Below are positions 19,136 through 26,961 of a stretch of DNA of 46,040 nt, one piece after another. The stretch is from NCBI GenBank assembly GCA_012838805.1, contig DUON01000002.1, forward strand, positions 1-46,040. The letters are read 5' to 3'. Below the pieces are notes generated by a model, which saw only the letters and a program-made list of their open reading frames with translations, had not been told where the DNA came from and did no database searches. This stretch comes from Clostridiales bacterium. Its GTDB lineage: Bacteria; Bacillota; Clostridia; Christensenellales; DTU072. Every line of letters begins with the position of its first letter. Positions within the stretch are counted from its first letter, which is position 1. Position numbers and translations under genes: made by a program.

Positions 19136-19846
19136 TTAAGCCTCAACAGCGTAGATTTCTAAATCTATTATTTCATTTATCCAAGTAATTCTGCCTTTTC
19201 CGTCAGGGGTCTTTCTATAATCCATGACTACAAAGGGCTCGCTGTCTTTATGGTGTTTTCCCATAAAAATTCCCGTAAATTTCTGTGCTGAATTGGAATA
19301 CATATCTTTTATGTAATAATTCGCATTGTATTCAAGTCCCAGTCCGTCGGGTATTTTTAAGACAGAGGGCAGCCTTCCATTCTCAGCAAGATTGATAAAC
19401 AAGTCTTGAATATAGGGGTCTTCATAATCAAGCCCTAAGAGCTTCAAGCCAAGAGACCTTTCCAATAAGCCCATAGTCGCTTCAAGGTCATATACAGAAA
19501 AGCCGGGGAAATATTCTTCTGCCATTCTTACAAAAACAGGGTCCAGGTAAACATCGTCAAGCGCCCCCTCAGGAAGGATGAATCCTAACAAAGCCCCCAA
19601 GCCGTCGATAAGCTTGATATGAAGGGTGGCAATGCCGTCTTTTCTTAGGGTGATATTGCTGCTTTTATCTACAACTAAATTAAAGGGGAAACCTCTGATT
19701 TTGCTTTCTTTTATGCTTATCAAAAACACTTTGTCTTTGTCAAATACCCTTGTTTCGTCTTTGGTGCAAGCGGTAAATAAAAACATAGAGGATATTATTA
19801 TTGATATTATTATTAATATAATGGATATTCTCAATACTTTTTTCAT
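19136..19846 (-). CDS. Lipoprotein of unknown function
   Basis: I do not recognise the family. The start at 19846 (MKKVLRIS) is preferred over the in-frame ATG at 19864 because GAGGAG lies between them at the right distance. The 236-residue product has a lipoprotein signal with the lipobox FTAC, then a mixed alpha/beta region of about 200 residues with no repeats or metal motifs. It follows the SGNH-hydrolase gene by 19 bases and is surely co-transcribed with it, so the two probably act together on the outer face of the membrane. Confidence 0.75.
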   Translation of the reverse strand: MKKVLRISIILIIISIIISSMFLFTACTKDETRVFDKDKVFLISIKESKIRGFPFNLVVDKSSNITLRKDGIATLHIKLIDGLGALLGFILPEGALDDVYLDPVFVRMAEEYFPGFSVYDLEATMGLLERSLGLKLLGLDYEDPYIQDLFINLAENGRLPSVLKIPDGLGLEYNANYYIKDMYSNSAQKFTGIFMGKHHKDSEPFVVMDYRKTPDGKGRITWINEIIDLEIYAVEA

Positions 19847-19865
19847 AGTCTCTTTTCTCCTCATA

Positions 19866-20870
19866 TCAATAAGAAGGCAGCTTGCCTTTTATGGCTTGAA
19901 AATATGTTTTGGTGACCTCAGGACAACTCTTTGCCTTGTCGATAAGAACGCTTGCCGTATTGACATCAAGTTCGTCTTTATACAGTCTATTTAATTGTTC
20001 TTTTTTCATTTCCTTATAGTTCTTCAAGGCTTTTTGCGGTTTCGCCAGCCCTATCTCTTCCAACTTTGCTTGGGTCATATCGGCAAGCACGGCATGTCCC
20101 GCAAAAGAGGGATGCACACAATCTACGGAAATAAGGTCTCTGCCCCATTCGGGGTCTTCTTGATAAAGCCTATCAAATTCCGAAAAAGCGTCCATAAGAT
20201 AGAATGCGTCTGGATTTTCCTTTAAGTAATCGCTCATAATGCCGTTAAGCTTAATAAGTAGAATTCCCGCAAGCTCTCTGTACTGTGAGGGTTCAATCCC
20301 TAAAGCATCAAGCTGGTTGCGGGCAGATTGTGTAATAAGCCATGAATCTTCAAATATCGGGTTGTAAACATTTTGAAAGAATAAGGTAGCATTTGGGTTC
20401 AAGGCTTTTAAGCACCATACAATCTCCGCAAAAATCTGCGAGGAATTCGCAACTATATTGTCAATAATAGTAAAATCCTCTTGGGCGGCTTTAATGATAA
20501 TTTCTCCAAGGTCATTCAATAAAAGGTCGTTTCCGAGTATGGATACATGTATGATATCCGCTTGTTGGATACGCGTTCGGGATATTTTCACATCTGTGTC
20601 TTCACGCTTTATCCGTTTCAACAAGTCTCTTGAACGGCTGCCGCTGACGGCTTGGTTAATGAATTTGTAGTTGTTTCGTGTACCCACTACTGCATAATAC
20701 GCATATCTTTCCCGTTCTGAAATAGGGCTCATGCCTGCTATTCCCTCAGCGATAGAATCGCCTAGAAATAGAATAGTCGTTGGTCTTTGATGATAGCCCA
20801 CTGCCGCAAAAGAAAAGATTGCGATTGAAAGTAGCACAAAAACAATCAAAACGACGATAAGTTTTTTCAT
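19866..20870 (-). CDS. Secreted SGNH/GDSL-family hydrolase
   Basis: The start at 20870 (MKKLIVVL) has CAGGAG upstream; the frame stays open further, but that part contains the promoter. This 334-residue protein has an N-terminal hydrophobic export or anchor segment. It carries the SGNH blocks: GDS in FLGDSIAEG (nucleophile), a Gly in the next block (AVSGS), GND in ILGNDLL, and D-x-x-H in DCVHPSFAGH. The family removes acyl groups from glycans or lipids. Export points to a substrate in the cell wall or medium. It leads a two-gene leftward operon with the lipoprotein gene. Confidence 0.87.
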   Translation of the reverse strand: MKKLIVVLIVFVLLSIAIFSFAAVGYHQRPTTILFLGDSIAEGIAGMSPISERERYAYYAVVGTRNNYKFINQAVSGSRSRDLLKRIKREDTDVKISRTRIQQADIIHVSILGNDLLLNDLGEIIIKAAQEDFTIIDNIVANSSQIFAEIVWCLKALNPNATLFFQNVYNPIFEDSWLITQSARNQLDALGIEPSQYRELAGILLIKLNGIMSDYLKENPDAFYLMDAFSEFDRLYQEDPEWGRDLISVDCVHPSFAGHAVLADMTQAKLEEIGLAKPQKALKNYKEMKKEQLNRLYKDELDVNTASVLIDKAKSCPEVTKTYFQAIKGKLPSY

Positions 20871-20923
20871 ATTAAAACTCCTGATAGGATTTAAGGTCTT
20901 TTTAAGTATAAGGTCTCTATAAT

Positions 20924-20952
20924 ATATTAATACCATTATCGCCCAATGTCAA
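20924..20952 (-). promoter_or_regulatory. Promoter of SGNH hydrolase operon
   Basis: On the minus strand TTGACA (20947-20952), a 17-base spacer and TAATAT (20924-20929). Confidence 0.75.
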
Positions 20953-21108
20953 TAGTTGGTTTTCATTTGAAATCCTGTGAAAAGGTTTAGTTTTTTATCT
21001 GTTTTCTTTGTCAAAACTTCAACGGCATTATAAAAAATTACAAAAATTATAGAAGATATGAAAATTGAATGAAAATATTTTAATTATGCAAATAGCTCCG
21101 CTATTTCT

Positions 21109-21369
21109 TTAAGCGGAACTATTGACATCAAAACATAATATTGGATAGGTCTTAGGTGTTACAGTTTTTTCTTCCTTATCCTTAATTTTTCCAAATAAGA
21201 TTGTGGAAAAATCTATTATCGTACCGATTAAGAATAGACCTCCCGTGAATAGGTATAGAAGTCCTGTTCCCACCTTGCCGACATAAAATCTGTGGATACC
21301 AAGACCGCCTAAGAAAAAAGCATAATAACGCACATACAGCTCTTGATTTTTTTGGATAGCTTCTATCAA
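21109..21369 (-). CDS. TM2-domain small membrane protein
   Basis: This 86-residue protein has the TM2 signature: AFFLGGLGIHRFYVGK, then a short turn and a second hydrophobic segment ending in DFSTILF. TM2 proteins have two membrane helices; their role in bacteria is unclear. In frame, a TAG lies 18 bases upstream of the first codon and no ATG is available, so translation must use TTG at 21369 with only a weak ribosome site. The last 20 residues do not look like the family and could reflect a changed 3' end. The hairpin AAATAGC-GGA-GCTATTT follows the stop without a T run. Confidence 0.65.
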   Translation of the reverse strand: MIEAIQKNQELYVRYYAFFLGGLGIHRFYVGKVGTGLLYLFTGGLFLIGTIIDFSTILFGKIKDKEEKTVTPKTYPILCFDVNSSA

Positions 21370-21478
21370 AGCTTTATTCCATTTTTTCTATTATAAAATA
21401 TGTATATTATTGTGTACATAGGTATATACAAAAGATTTTTTACGAAAAATGTCGTGAGCTAAAACTCAGATATGATTA

Positions 21479-21507
21479 TTGACATAAGATGCCTAAAGTG
21501 CTATCAT
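21479..21507 (+). promoter_or_regulatory. Promoter of the SUOX-fold/FMN lipoprotein operon
   Basis: TTGACA (21479-21484), a 17-base spacer and TATCAT (21502-21507) put the transcription start near 21514, at the beginning of a structured leader. Confidence 0.75.
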
Positions 21508-21513
21508 TTATTT

Positions 21514-21640
21514 AATCCGAGCATAACCGCCTAAGGCTTGGCTATGGCGACTATGCCGATAGGGTCTTGAGAGAAATCTTGCGGCCTTCCATTGCGAAAA
21601 GGATTACGGCTTTTTTGCAATGGGCAAAAAAGCTTTTTTT
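21514..21640 (+). promoter_or_regulatory. Structured attenuator leader of unidentified riboswitch-like class
   Basis: Three adjacent hairpins can be drawn. H1 is CCGCC-TAA-GGCTTGG. H2 is CTATGGC-GACTAT-GCCGATAG, with one bulged G. H3 is GGTCTTGAGA-GAAA-TCTTGCGGCC, with a GNRA tetraloop and several G-U pairs. A clear terminator follows: GCTTTTTTGC (21609-21618) with GCAAAAAAGC (21624-21633), loop AATGG, then seven T. CCATTGC (21589-21595) is perfectly complementary to GCAATGG (21617-21623), which overlaps the terminator stem and loop, so the two structures exclude each other. This is the design of a transcription-attenuating riboswitch or protein-binding leader. It does not match the c-di-GMP-I, FMN, TPP, cobalamin, SAM or T-box patterns I know. 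A molybdenum-cofactor-type element cannot be excluded by eye. Confidence 0.65.
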
Positions 21641-21652
21641 ATGGAGGCACTT

Positions 21653-22867
21653 ATGAAAAAAATTCTTATTCCATTGGCTGTAATTTTAGTTATTTTATTG
21701 GCGTCATTGACTTTTGCCGCATGCGATAAAGATGACAACGGCGAGGTAGACATAAGTCCTAACTATACTTTAGAAATTTTTGGAATCAAGCCCGATAAAA
21801 TAGTCGTTACAAAGGCGCAGATAATGGAAATCGCCGAGACTAAAAGCGTTATTTATGATGAAAATAAACCATGTTACGCTTCGGACAAGACCGACAAAGA
21901 CAATAACCCCATACCCCACACCTTGAAAGGGGTATATCTTGACGATATTTTAGAGGTATACGCTGACGGTGCGGTGTCCGCATCATATTCGGCTATGAGA
22001 CTAAGAGATGCCACCGGGGACTATGAAAATGTAATAACCTCAAATGTCTTCAACGAGGAACATGGCGGAACCAAGATGATAGTAGCTTATGAATATGACG
22101 GTCATATCTTGAACAAAAATGAGCCAAGCGGTGCTTTAAGGGCAGTATTTCCCAACCAAGCCGCAAATACATGGGTGAAAATGCTCAAACAAATTGAGTT
22201 TACCGATGCTGAATTAAAGCCTCCCGCTCCAAGTACTATTACTTTTATGGAGCTTTTGGGCGAAGAATATTATGGCTCTTTTGAAAAGCAAGTCACGACG
22301 GAAAGCGAAATATTTGATTATACTTATTATGGCATAAGCCTTGATAAATTGTTTGAGGCAGGGCTTCTTAACGCTGACCAAGACGACAAGATGTATATCA
22401 TTGCTTGGGATTTTATTTCAGACGGAACAAATTCATTTTATCGCGAATACACCAACTGGAAAAGCTATGAGTATTATAGAAACGCTTTTTTGGCATATTC
22501 TTACAGCGAGGATAGCGACAAGGTTGATTTAGATTTAGGCCCCGTATTTAACGGCGAGAATATCAGCAAGGGAATGAGCGTCAAGAACACCCTGGCAATA
22601 TCCGTCAAGGATACTGCTCTTATGAGTTTGGATATCGCTTTTGAAAGATTTGATACACAAAAGAATGACAAAATAAACTTATTAGATTTATTAACCTTAA
22701 TGAATATCCATAAAGAAGACGGTTATAGGGTTTTTGATAAGAACAATAATCATATAGACCTGACCCTTGAACAGGTCGATTCCGCTTATATTGAAAAGAC
22801 GCAAAGTGGATATGTATTAAGAATTGAACAAGAAAATATATCAATATATAAAATATCTGTATTATAG
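21653..22867 (+). CDS. Lipoprotein with SUOX/molybdopterin-oxidoreductase-like fold domains
   Basis: The start at 21653 has GGAGG five bases upstream; the frame extends back into the terminator but is not translated there. This 404-residue product has a lipoprotein-type signal ending in FAAC. Residues about 30-180 follow the Oxidored_molyb pattern: a LKGVYLDDILE segment, a strand with AMRLRDATGDYEN, then YEYDGHIL and GALRAVFPNQ, ending WVKMLKQIEF. The second half (about 190-400) looks like a diverged copy (YYGISLDKLFEAGLL). The cysteine that binds molybdopterin in true sulfite-oxidase-fold enzymes is not evident, so it may bind something else. It is the first gene of a five-gene operon. Function is inferred only from the fold and its FMN-protein neighbour. 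Confidence 0.7.
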   Translation: MKKILIPLAVILVILLASLTFAACDKDDNGEVDISPNYTLEIFGIKPDKIVVTKAQIMEIAETKSVIYDENKPCYASDKTDKDNNPIPHTLKGVYLDDILEVYADGAVSASYSAMRLRDATGDYENVITSNVFNEEHGGTKMIVAYEYDGHILNKNEPSGALRAVFPNQAANTWVKMLKQIEFTDAELKPPAPSTITFMELLGEEYYGSFEKQVTTESEIFDYTYYGISLDKLFEAGLLNADQDDKMYIIAWDFISDGTNSFYREYTNWKSYEYYRNAFLAYSYSEDSDKVDLDLGPVFNGENISKGMSVKNTLAISVKDTALMSLDIAFERFDTQKNDKINLLDLLTLMNIHKEDGYRVFDKNNNHIDLTLEQVDSAYIEKTQSGYVLRIEQENISIYKISVL

Positions 22868-22878
22868 GAGGATTTCTT

Positions 22879-23391
22879 ATGAAAAAAGTAAAAATTATTG
22901 CCTTAATTTTGGCTATAGCAATGGCTTTGATTCTGTTTACGGCATGTGACACCGACCAGAATGAAAACGGCAAAGAGCTTCCCGAATTTAGCATCGAGGT
23001 TGTGGACGGCGAAAGCACATTTGAGCTTACTCAAGACGATGTCAAGGAGCTTGAACTACATAAATTCGCCGTAGAGTCCAAAGACGAAATATTCTATTAT
23101 CAGGGCTTTAAGATTCCCGATGTCTTGAATGCGATAAGCGAACTTGATGTTGAGGGTATAACAAGTCTAAAGGCAGTTGCTTCGGACGGTTTTGGCGAAA
23201 ACCTAGACCCAATGCCCGAAGCGGATTTTGAGAACGCTTATTTGGCGATATTTTATAGCGAAACAGAGGACGGCGAATTTGAATTCTTGGTCGAAGACAA
23301 TGGTCCTGTCAGGCTTTACAACACCACAGAGGGAGCGCCCAAGAAAGGCAATATCAGCCAAGTAGCTAAACTAATAATAAACAGAGATTAA
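22879..23391 (+). CDS. Small SUOX-fold-like lipoprotein
   Basis: This 170-residue product begins 11 bases after the previous stop and has AGGAGG before its ATG. The lipobox is FTAC. The mature part holds one domain resembling the previous protein's: YYQGFKIPDVLNAI, then a LKAVASDGFGENL strand, an AYLAIFY strand, DNGPVRLYN and a closing ISQVAKLIIN. This matches the short, cofactorless molybdopterin-oxidoreductase-like domains found in Clostridia lipoproteins. No cysteine follows the lipobox, so it cannot bind molybdopterin in the usual way. It is probably a surface partner of the other proteins encoded here. Confidence 0.65.
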   Translation: MKKVKIIALILAIAMALILFTACDTDQNENGKELPEFSIEVVDGESTFELTQDDVKELELHKFAVESKDEIFYYQGFKIPDVLNAISELDVEGITSLKAVASDGFGENLDPMPEADFENAYLAIFYSETEDGEFEFLVEDNGPVRLYNTTEGAPKKGNISQVAKLIINRD

Positions 23392-23398
23392 TATCAAG

Positions 23399-24808
23399 AT
23401 GAAAAGGTCTTTTATATTGTCGTTAATATTAATTGTATTGATAGGGGTTCTGTCTTTTTCCGCATGTCAAGAAAAGACAGAACCTTTAAGCATTACTTTT
23501 ATTATTAACGGCGATATTGAGGAGTATGCGGTAGTCGATATCGCTAACTTCGAGAGCGTAACTTTTGAGGACTATGACAAGACCCAGCTTGAAGGATATA
23601 GGCTTTCAAATATTTTTGATAGTATCAAAACTTTGTCAGACCAAAACTGGCTTATGATAACCTCAAAAGACAAGATAAGCGCCCGTATAGAATATGACTC
23701 CATCCATTTGGTTTATATTGTCATAGACGAAGGCAAACTTAATATTAAGGCTCCCGAACACCCCCGTTTGGTAGGCGTAAAGGACATTAAGGATATAACC
23801 GTAATTAGCAAAAAAGAAATAGATTCGGGCTTGAAGATTATAGATGACGACACCTTAAATATATCCTATGGCACCGTCAAGCTTATGCTTTATGAGCAAA
23901 CCGCTGAGAACTACTCAAAGGGCAATGTGGCATATAAACATACTCCAAGAGACGATGTCAAGGTCATGGATTTGACTCAAAAAGAACAAAACATCATTTA
24001 TCTTGACAACAAAGATATTATTAAAGACAAAAATGACGGTTTTCTTGTTTGGGAAGAGGGTTTGTTATGCTATAAGAAAGATAACAAGTTATATAAGGGT
24101 GTCTTTGGTATCGTGGCGGGATTGGATACCGTACTCTTTGACGCTTATTATGATATGAAAGACGCCTTGAAACAAGATAAGGTCATGTTTATTTTAGTGG
24201 ACGGCTTTTCATATCAGCAAGCTGAATATTATCATGAGGATTTACAGCTATTAAATACCGGATATATCCTCGTGGCAAGCGTTCATCCCGCGATATCCAA
24301 TGTCGCCTTGGCTTCAATGCTCACAGGGGTGTCCCCCTATGAGAACGGTATTGTGAAAAGAGAGGTCAAACCGCCAAAGGTTGGGGATATATTTGAGTAT
24401 GCCTTGTCGCAAGGGAAAAAGGTGAAATATATCGAGGGCAACAGCACCCTAATAACCACAAGCATTCAGCCGATATTGAATGCACCTGACATAGACGGTT
24501 TTACAGACGCCAATGTTTTCAATTCGGCAAGGACGGCTTTAGAGGACGAGCTTGACCTTATTTTTATTCACTTTCACGGCATAGACGATATCAATCATGA
24601 GTATTCGCCGATAAGCACGCAAGCAAAAGCTAAAATACTTGAAATTGAGAACTATATAATTGAGCTCAAGGAAGCTTTTAACGGAACGGTAATCATTTTA
24701 TCGGACCATGGTTCGATAACTTATTCAGACAGTGACAACAAACCAAAAGGCAAGCACGGGTATTTTGAAAAGGAAGATATGATAGTTCCTTATTATATAT
24801 TTGAATAG
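23399..24808 (+). CDS. Lipoprotein: SUOX-like domain fused to alkaline-phosphatase-superfamily phosphodiesterase
   Basis: This 469-residue lipoprotein (lipobox FSAC) has an N-terminal domain of about 120 residues with the same SUOX-like pattern as its neighbours (LEGYRLSNIFDSI, ARIEYDS, GVKDIKDITVI). From about residue 260 it is a type I phosphodiesterase/nucleotide-pyrophosphatase of the alkaline phosphatase superfamily. The metal and catalytic residues are all visible: D268 in LVDGF, S300 at the nucleophile position before the LTG block, D396 and H400 in GIDDINH, D436 and H437 in SDHG, and H453 in KHG. Serine rather than threonine occupies the nucleophile position. It should cleave phosphoester or sulfate-ester bonds outside the cell. 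The fusion ties the enzyme to the redox-type operon. The ribosome site is weak, so translation may be coupled to the gene 7 bases upstream. Confidence 0.75.
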   Translation: MKRSFILSLILIVLIGVLSFSACQEKTEPLSITFIINGDIEEYAVVDIANFESVTFEDYDKTQLEGYRLSNIFDSIKTLSDQNWLMITSKDKISARIEYDSIHLVYIVIDEGKLNIKAPEHPRLVGVKDIKDITVISKKEIDSGLKIIDDDTLNISYGTVKLMLYEQTAENYSKGNVAYKHTPRDDVKVMDLTQKEQNIIYLDNKDIIKDKNDGFLVWEEGLLCYKKDNKLYKGVFGIVAGLDTVLFDAYYDMKDALKQDKVMFILVDGFSYQQAEYYHEDLQLLNTGYILVASVHPAISNVALASMLTGVSPYENGIVKREVKPPKVGDIFEYALSQGKKVKYIEGNSTLITTSIQPILNAPDIDGFTDANVFNSARTALEDELDLIFIHFHGIDDINHEYSPISTQAKAKILEIENYIIELKEAFNGTVIILSDHGSITYSDSDNKPKGKHGYFEKEDMIVPYYIFE

Positions 24809-24810
24809 TT

Positions 24811-25365
24811 ATGAAATTATCAAAAAACGCTAAGATATCTATAATAATAATTGCTGTATTGGTCGTAATATTCTCGATATCGCTTACACTATTTCTATTA
24901 TCCAATAGAGAGAATAGAAACTTATATCTGCAAGAGAAAATTAAGATAACGGCTTTTGGCGAAAAGCTGGGGGAATATACTCTTGAGGAGCTTTTGGAAG
25001 TCTCTCCTGCGCAAGAGTTTGAGGCGGTCTATAAGCCTAACAATATGAAACCCGTAAAAAAAACCTATACGGGAATATACCTAAAAGACTTGGTTGTTGG
25101 CTTGGATGTTGATATCAATAGAATAAATCATATCAAATTTGCGGCTGGGGACGGGTTGCAAAAAATTTATGGAATTCAGGATGTTTTAGAAGAAAGCAAT
25201 GTATATATCGCTTATTTGGTCAATGGAAAGCCTTTCAATACGGGAATTCTATCTTTCGCATATAATAAGCCCGAAGAAGACGGCGGACCTTTTGTGGTGA
25301 TAAGAGCCAAAGACAAGGTCAGCCAAAACAGAGTAAAGCTGCTTGTGGAGATAATTATAGAATGA
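24811..25365 (+). CDS. Membrane-anchored SUOX-fold-like protein
   Basis: This 184-residue protein starts two bases after the previous stop. An N-terminal hydrophobic helix (about 9-31) with no lipobox anchors it. The outer domain repeats the operon's theme: a polar strand ITAFGEKLGEY, then YTGIYLKDLVVGL, an IKFAAGDGLQK strand, VYIAYLVNGKPF, GGPFVVIRA and a closing RVKLLVEIII. No conserved metal or molybdopterin ligand is seen. Its stop overlaps the start of the FMN-binding gene (ATGA), so these two are translationally coupled and may form a pair. Confidence 0.65.
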   Translation: MKLSKNAKISIIIIAVLVVIFSISLTLFLLSNRENRNLYLQEKIKITAFGEKLGEYTLEELLEVSPAQEFEAVYKPNNMKPVKKTYTGIYLKDLVVGLDVDINRINHIKFAAGDGLQKIYGIQDVLEESNVYIAYLVNGKPFNTGILSFAYNKPEEDGGPFVVIRAKDKVSQNRVKLLVEIIIE

Positions 25366-25862
25366 AAAAGATTTGGATATTTTTAATAATCATTTTAGGT
25401 TTAGCGTGTCTTTATGGGTGTCAAGATCGTGACAACATTATATCATTGGTGGACAGTCCCGAGGGATATCAAAAGATAGATGTCATAAAAACACAGTATC
25501 CAAACGGCGAAATAAGAAACATATATAAGAATGACAATAAATATGTCTTTCATATAGTCAGCCATAAAGGCTATGCCGGCGATGTGGAGATAGCTTTTTT
25601 AATAATGGACGATGAGATAAAAGCCATGAAAGGCTATAAGATTAAGGAAACTAAAGGCTATGGCACCAGGGCTTTCGAGGAAAATTACTTAAATCAATTC
25701 ATTGGCATAAATCTTAAGGGAAAAGAACAATTAAGAGGCGGCAGCAAGCCAAGCCAAGACATTGATATAATATATGTGACCGGCGCCACCCGAACTTCCA
25801 AAGCGGTAGTTATTGCCTTTAATATCTTGATAGAGTACTATAATGATTATCTGACATATTGA
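25362..25862 (+). CDS. FMN-binding-domain lipoprotein (RnfG/NqrC-type)
   Basis: This 166-residue lipoprotein (lipobox LYGC) has an FMN_bind domain. GYGTRAFEENYLNQFIG is the conserved region before the flavin site, and IYVTGATRTSKAV is the flavin-attachment segment, where T143 would carry FMN through a phosphoester bond. The residue three before T140 is Ile rather than the Asp/Asn of many flavinylation motifs, so attachment is likely but not certain. In RnfG, NqrC and extracellular electron-transfer proteins this domain moves electrons across or outside the membrane. It is the last gene of the operon. No ApbE flavin transferase gene lies in the window. Confidence 0.85.
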   Translation: MKKIWIFLIIILGLACLYGCQDRDNIISLVDSPEGYQKIDVIKTQYPNGEIRNIYKNDNKYVFHIVSHKGYAGDVEIAFLIMDDEIKAMKGYKIKETKGYGTRAFEENYLNQFIGINLKGKEQLRGGSKPSQDIDIIYVTGATRTSKAVVIAFNILIEYYNDYLTY

Positions 25863-25900
25863 TAGTCGGATTTATATAGATTTTATGATGATATTCGTTA

Positions 25901-25929
25901 TTGAAAAAGTTTTCTTGAAAGGTTATAAT
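25901..25929 (+). promoter_or_regulatory. Promoter of lipase gene
   Basis: TTGAAA (25901-25906), a 17-base spacer and TATAAT (25924-25929); GAGG precedes the ATG at 25962. Confidence 0.75.
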
Positions 25930-25961
25930 TGTATCAATAATTCATTAAAAAGAGGCAAGTT

Positions 25962-26873
25962 ATGAGGGAATTTTCACTTACCGCTATTGACAATACCAAG
26001 TTATATTATATATTGTGGGACGAGGTCAAAGAGCCCAAGGGAGTTATACAAATAATTCATGGAATGAACTCTCATGCAGGAAGATACGACGATTTCGCAA
26101 AAATTCTTAACCAAAACGGATATATTGCCTTTGCCGACGACCACAGAGGACACGGCAAAACAGCGGGCAAGGACAAGCTGGGACAGGTGGGAAAAGACAA
26201 TTTTATGAACTGTGTCTTAGACCAATTGGAATTTACCAAAATGCTCAAAGAAAAGTACAATCTTCCCGTTCAGCTTTTTGCCCATAGTTATGGCTCCTTC
26301 CTTGCACAAAGATATATTCAGCTTGGCGGCGACCTTATCGACGGCGTGATTCTCAGTGGCTCAGCTCATATGGGCGGGATAAAATTGCCGTTAGGAAAGA
26401 TATTAACGGCACTTCAGAGCTGGTTTTTTGACCTAAACAAAAAAGATAAATTGCTTTATAAAATGACCTATAAATCAAATAACAAACCTTTTAGAGAGGA
26501 CAATATAGAAAACGCTTGGATATGCCGCGACTTAGAGAAGGTAAGAAAATTTAATCAAGACCCAATGTGTAATTATGTAGTGTCCATAGGTTTTTATTAT
26601 TCCATGATGAGAGGGCTTTCTGATTGTTATAAAAAGCAAAACTTACAAAAAATTCCTAAGGACTTGCCTATATTTATAATTAGCGGGGCGTTAGACCCTG
26701 TGGGTGGCATGGGCAAAAAAGTCTATAAGCTTTATGAGCTTTATAAGGCACTAGGCTTGAAAGACTTATCCATTAAGATATATGAAAATGTCCGCCATGA
26801 GCTGGTAGGGGACCCCGAACAAGAAAAAATCATACCCCAAATTTTGGAATTCTATAATAAGAATACTGAATAA
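25962..26873 (+). CDS. Alpha/beta-hydrolase, monoacylglycerol lipase/lysophospholipase type
   Basis: This 303-residue cytoplasmic hydrolase follows the serine-aminopeptidase-S33/monoglyceride-lipase pattern. HGMNSHAGRY holds the oxyanion loop, ADDHRGHGKT is the conserved DxRGHG segment, FAHSYGS carries the nucleophile serine, SGALDPVGG the acid, and VRHELVGD the histidine. The cap region between the nucleophile and the acid is present and normal in size. It probably cleaves acyl chains from glycerol or lysophospholipids. It has its own promoter, and its neighbours are unrelated, so no pathway can be assigned. Confidence 0.88.
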   Translation: MREFSLTAIDNTKLYYILWDEVKEPKGVIQIIHGMNSHAGRYDDFAKILNQNGYIAFADDHRGHGKTAGKDKLGQVGKDNFMNCVLDQLEFTKMLKEKYNLPVQLFAHSYGSFLAQRYIQLGGDLIDGVILSGSAHMGGIKLPLGKILTALQSWFFDLNKKDKLLYKMTYKSNNKPFREDNIENAWICRDLEKVRKFNQDPMCNYVVSIGFYYSMMRGLSDCYKKQNLQKIPKDLPIFIISGALDPVGGMGKKVYKLYELYKALGLKDLSIKIYENVRHELVGDPEQEKIIPQILEFYNKNTE

Positions 26874-26924
26874 TCATTATCTTCCTTAATGAAAAAAACC
26901 TTCGTTATGTTTTGTTTTTACATC

Positions 26925-26953
26925 TTGTAACGATATGTCCTTAATGATATAAT
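26925..26953 (+). promoter_or_regulatory. Promoter of second GPH symporter, apparently leaderless
   Basis: TTGTAA (26925-26930), a 17-base spacer and TATAAT (26948-26953). Eight bases separate the -10 from the ATG at 26962, and there is no Shine-Dalgarno. A second in-frame ATG at 26974 also lacks a ribosome site. Confidence 0.6.
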
Positions 26954-26961
26954 GGGTTTAT

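Noticed and set aside
21514..21600. Reading the second leader as another c-di-GMP-I riboswitch
   Set aside because: It shares GGGTCT and a GNRA loop, but the GNRA hairpin is in the 3' half and the conserved CGCAAAGC junction is absent.
21620..21652. ATG at 21620 as start of the first SUOX-like lipoprotein
   Set aside because: It falls in the terminator loop; the ATG at 21653 follows GGAGG and begins the signal peptide.
21653..25365. Calling the SUOX-like proteins molybdoenzymes
   Set aside because: No conserved cysteine for molybdopterin is seen in the expected position in any of them, and signals are lipoprotein or helix anchors rather than twin-arginine.
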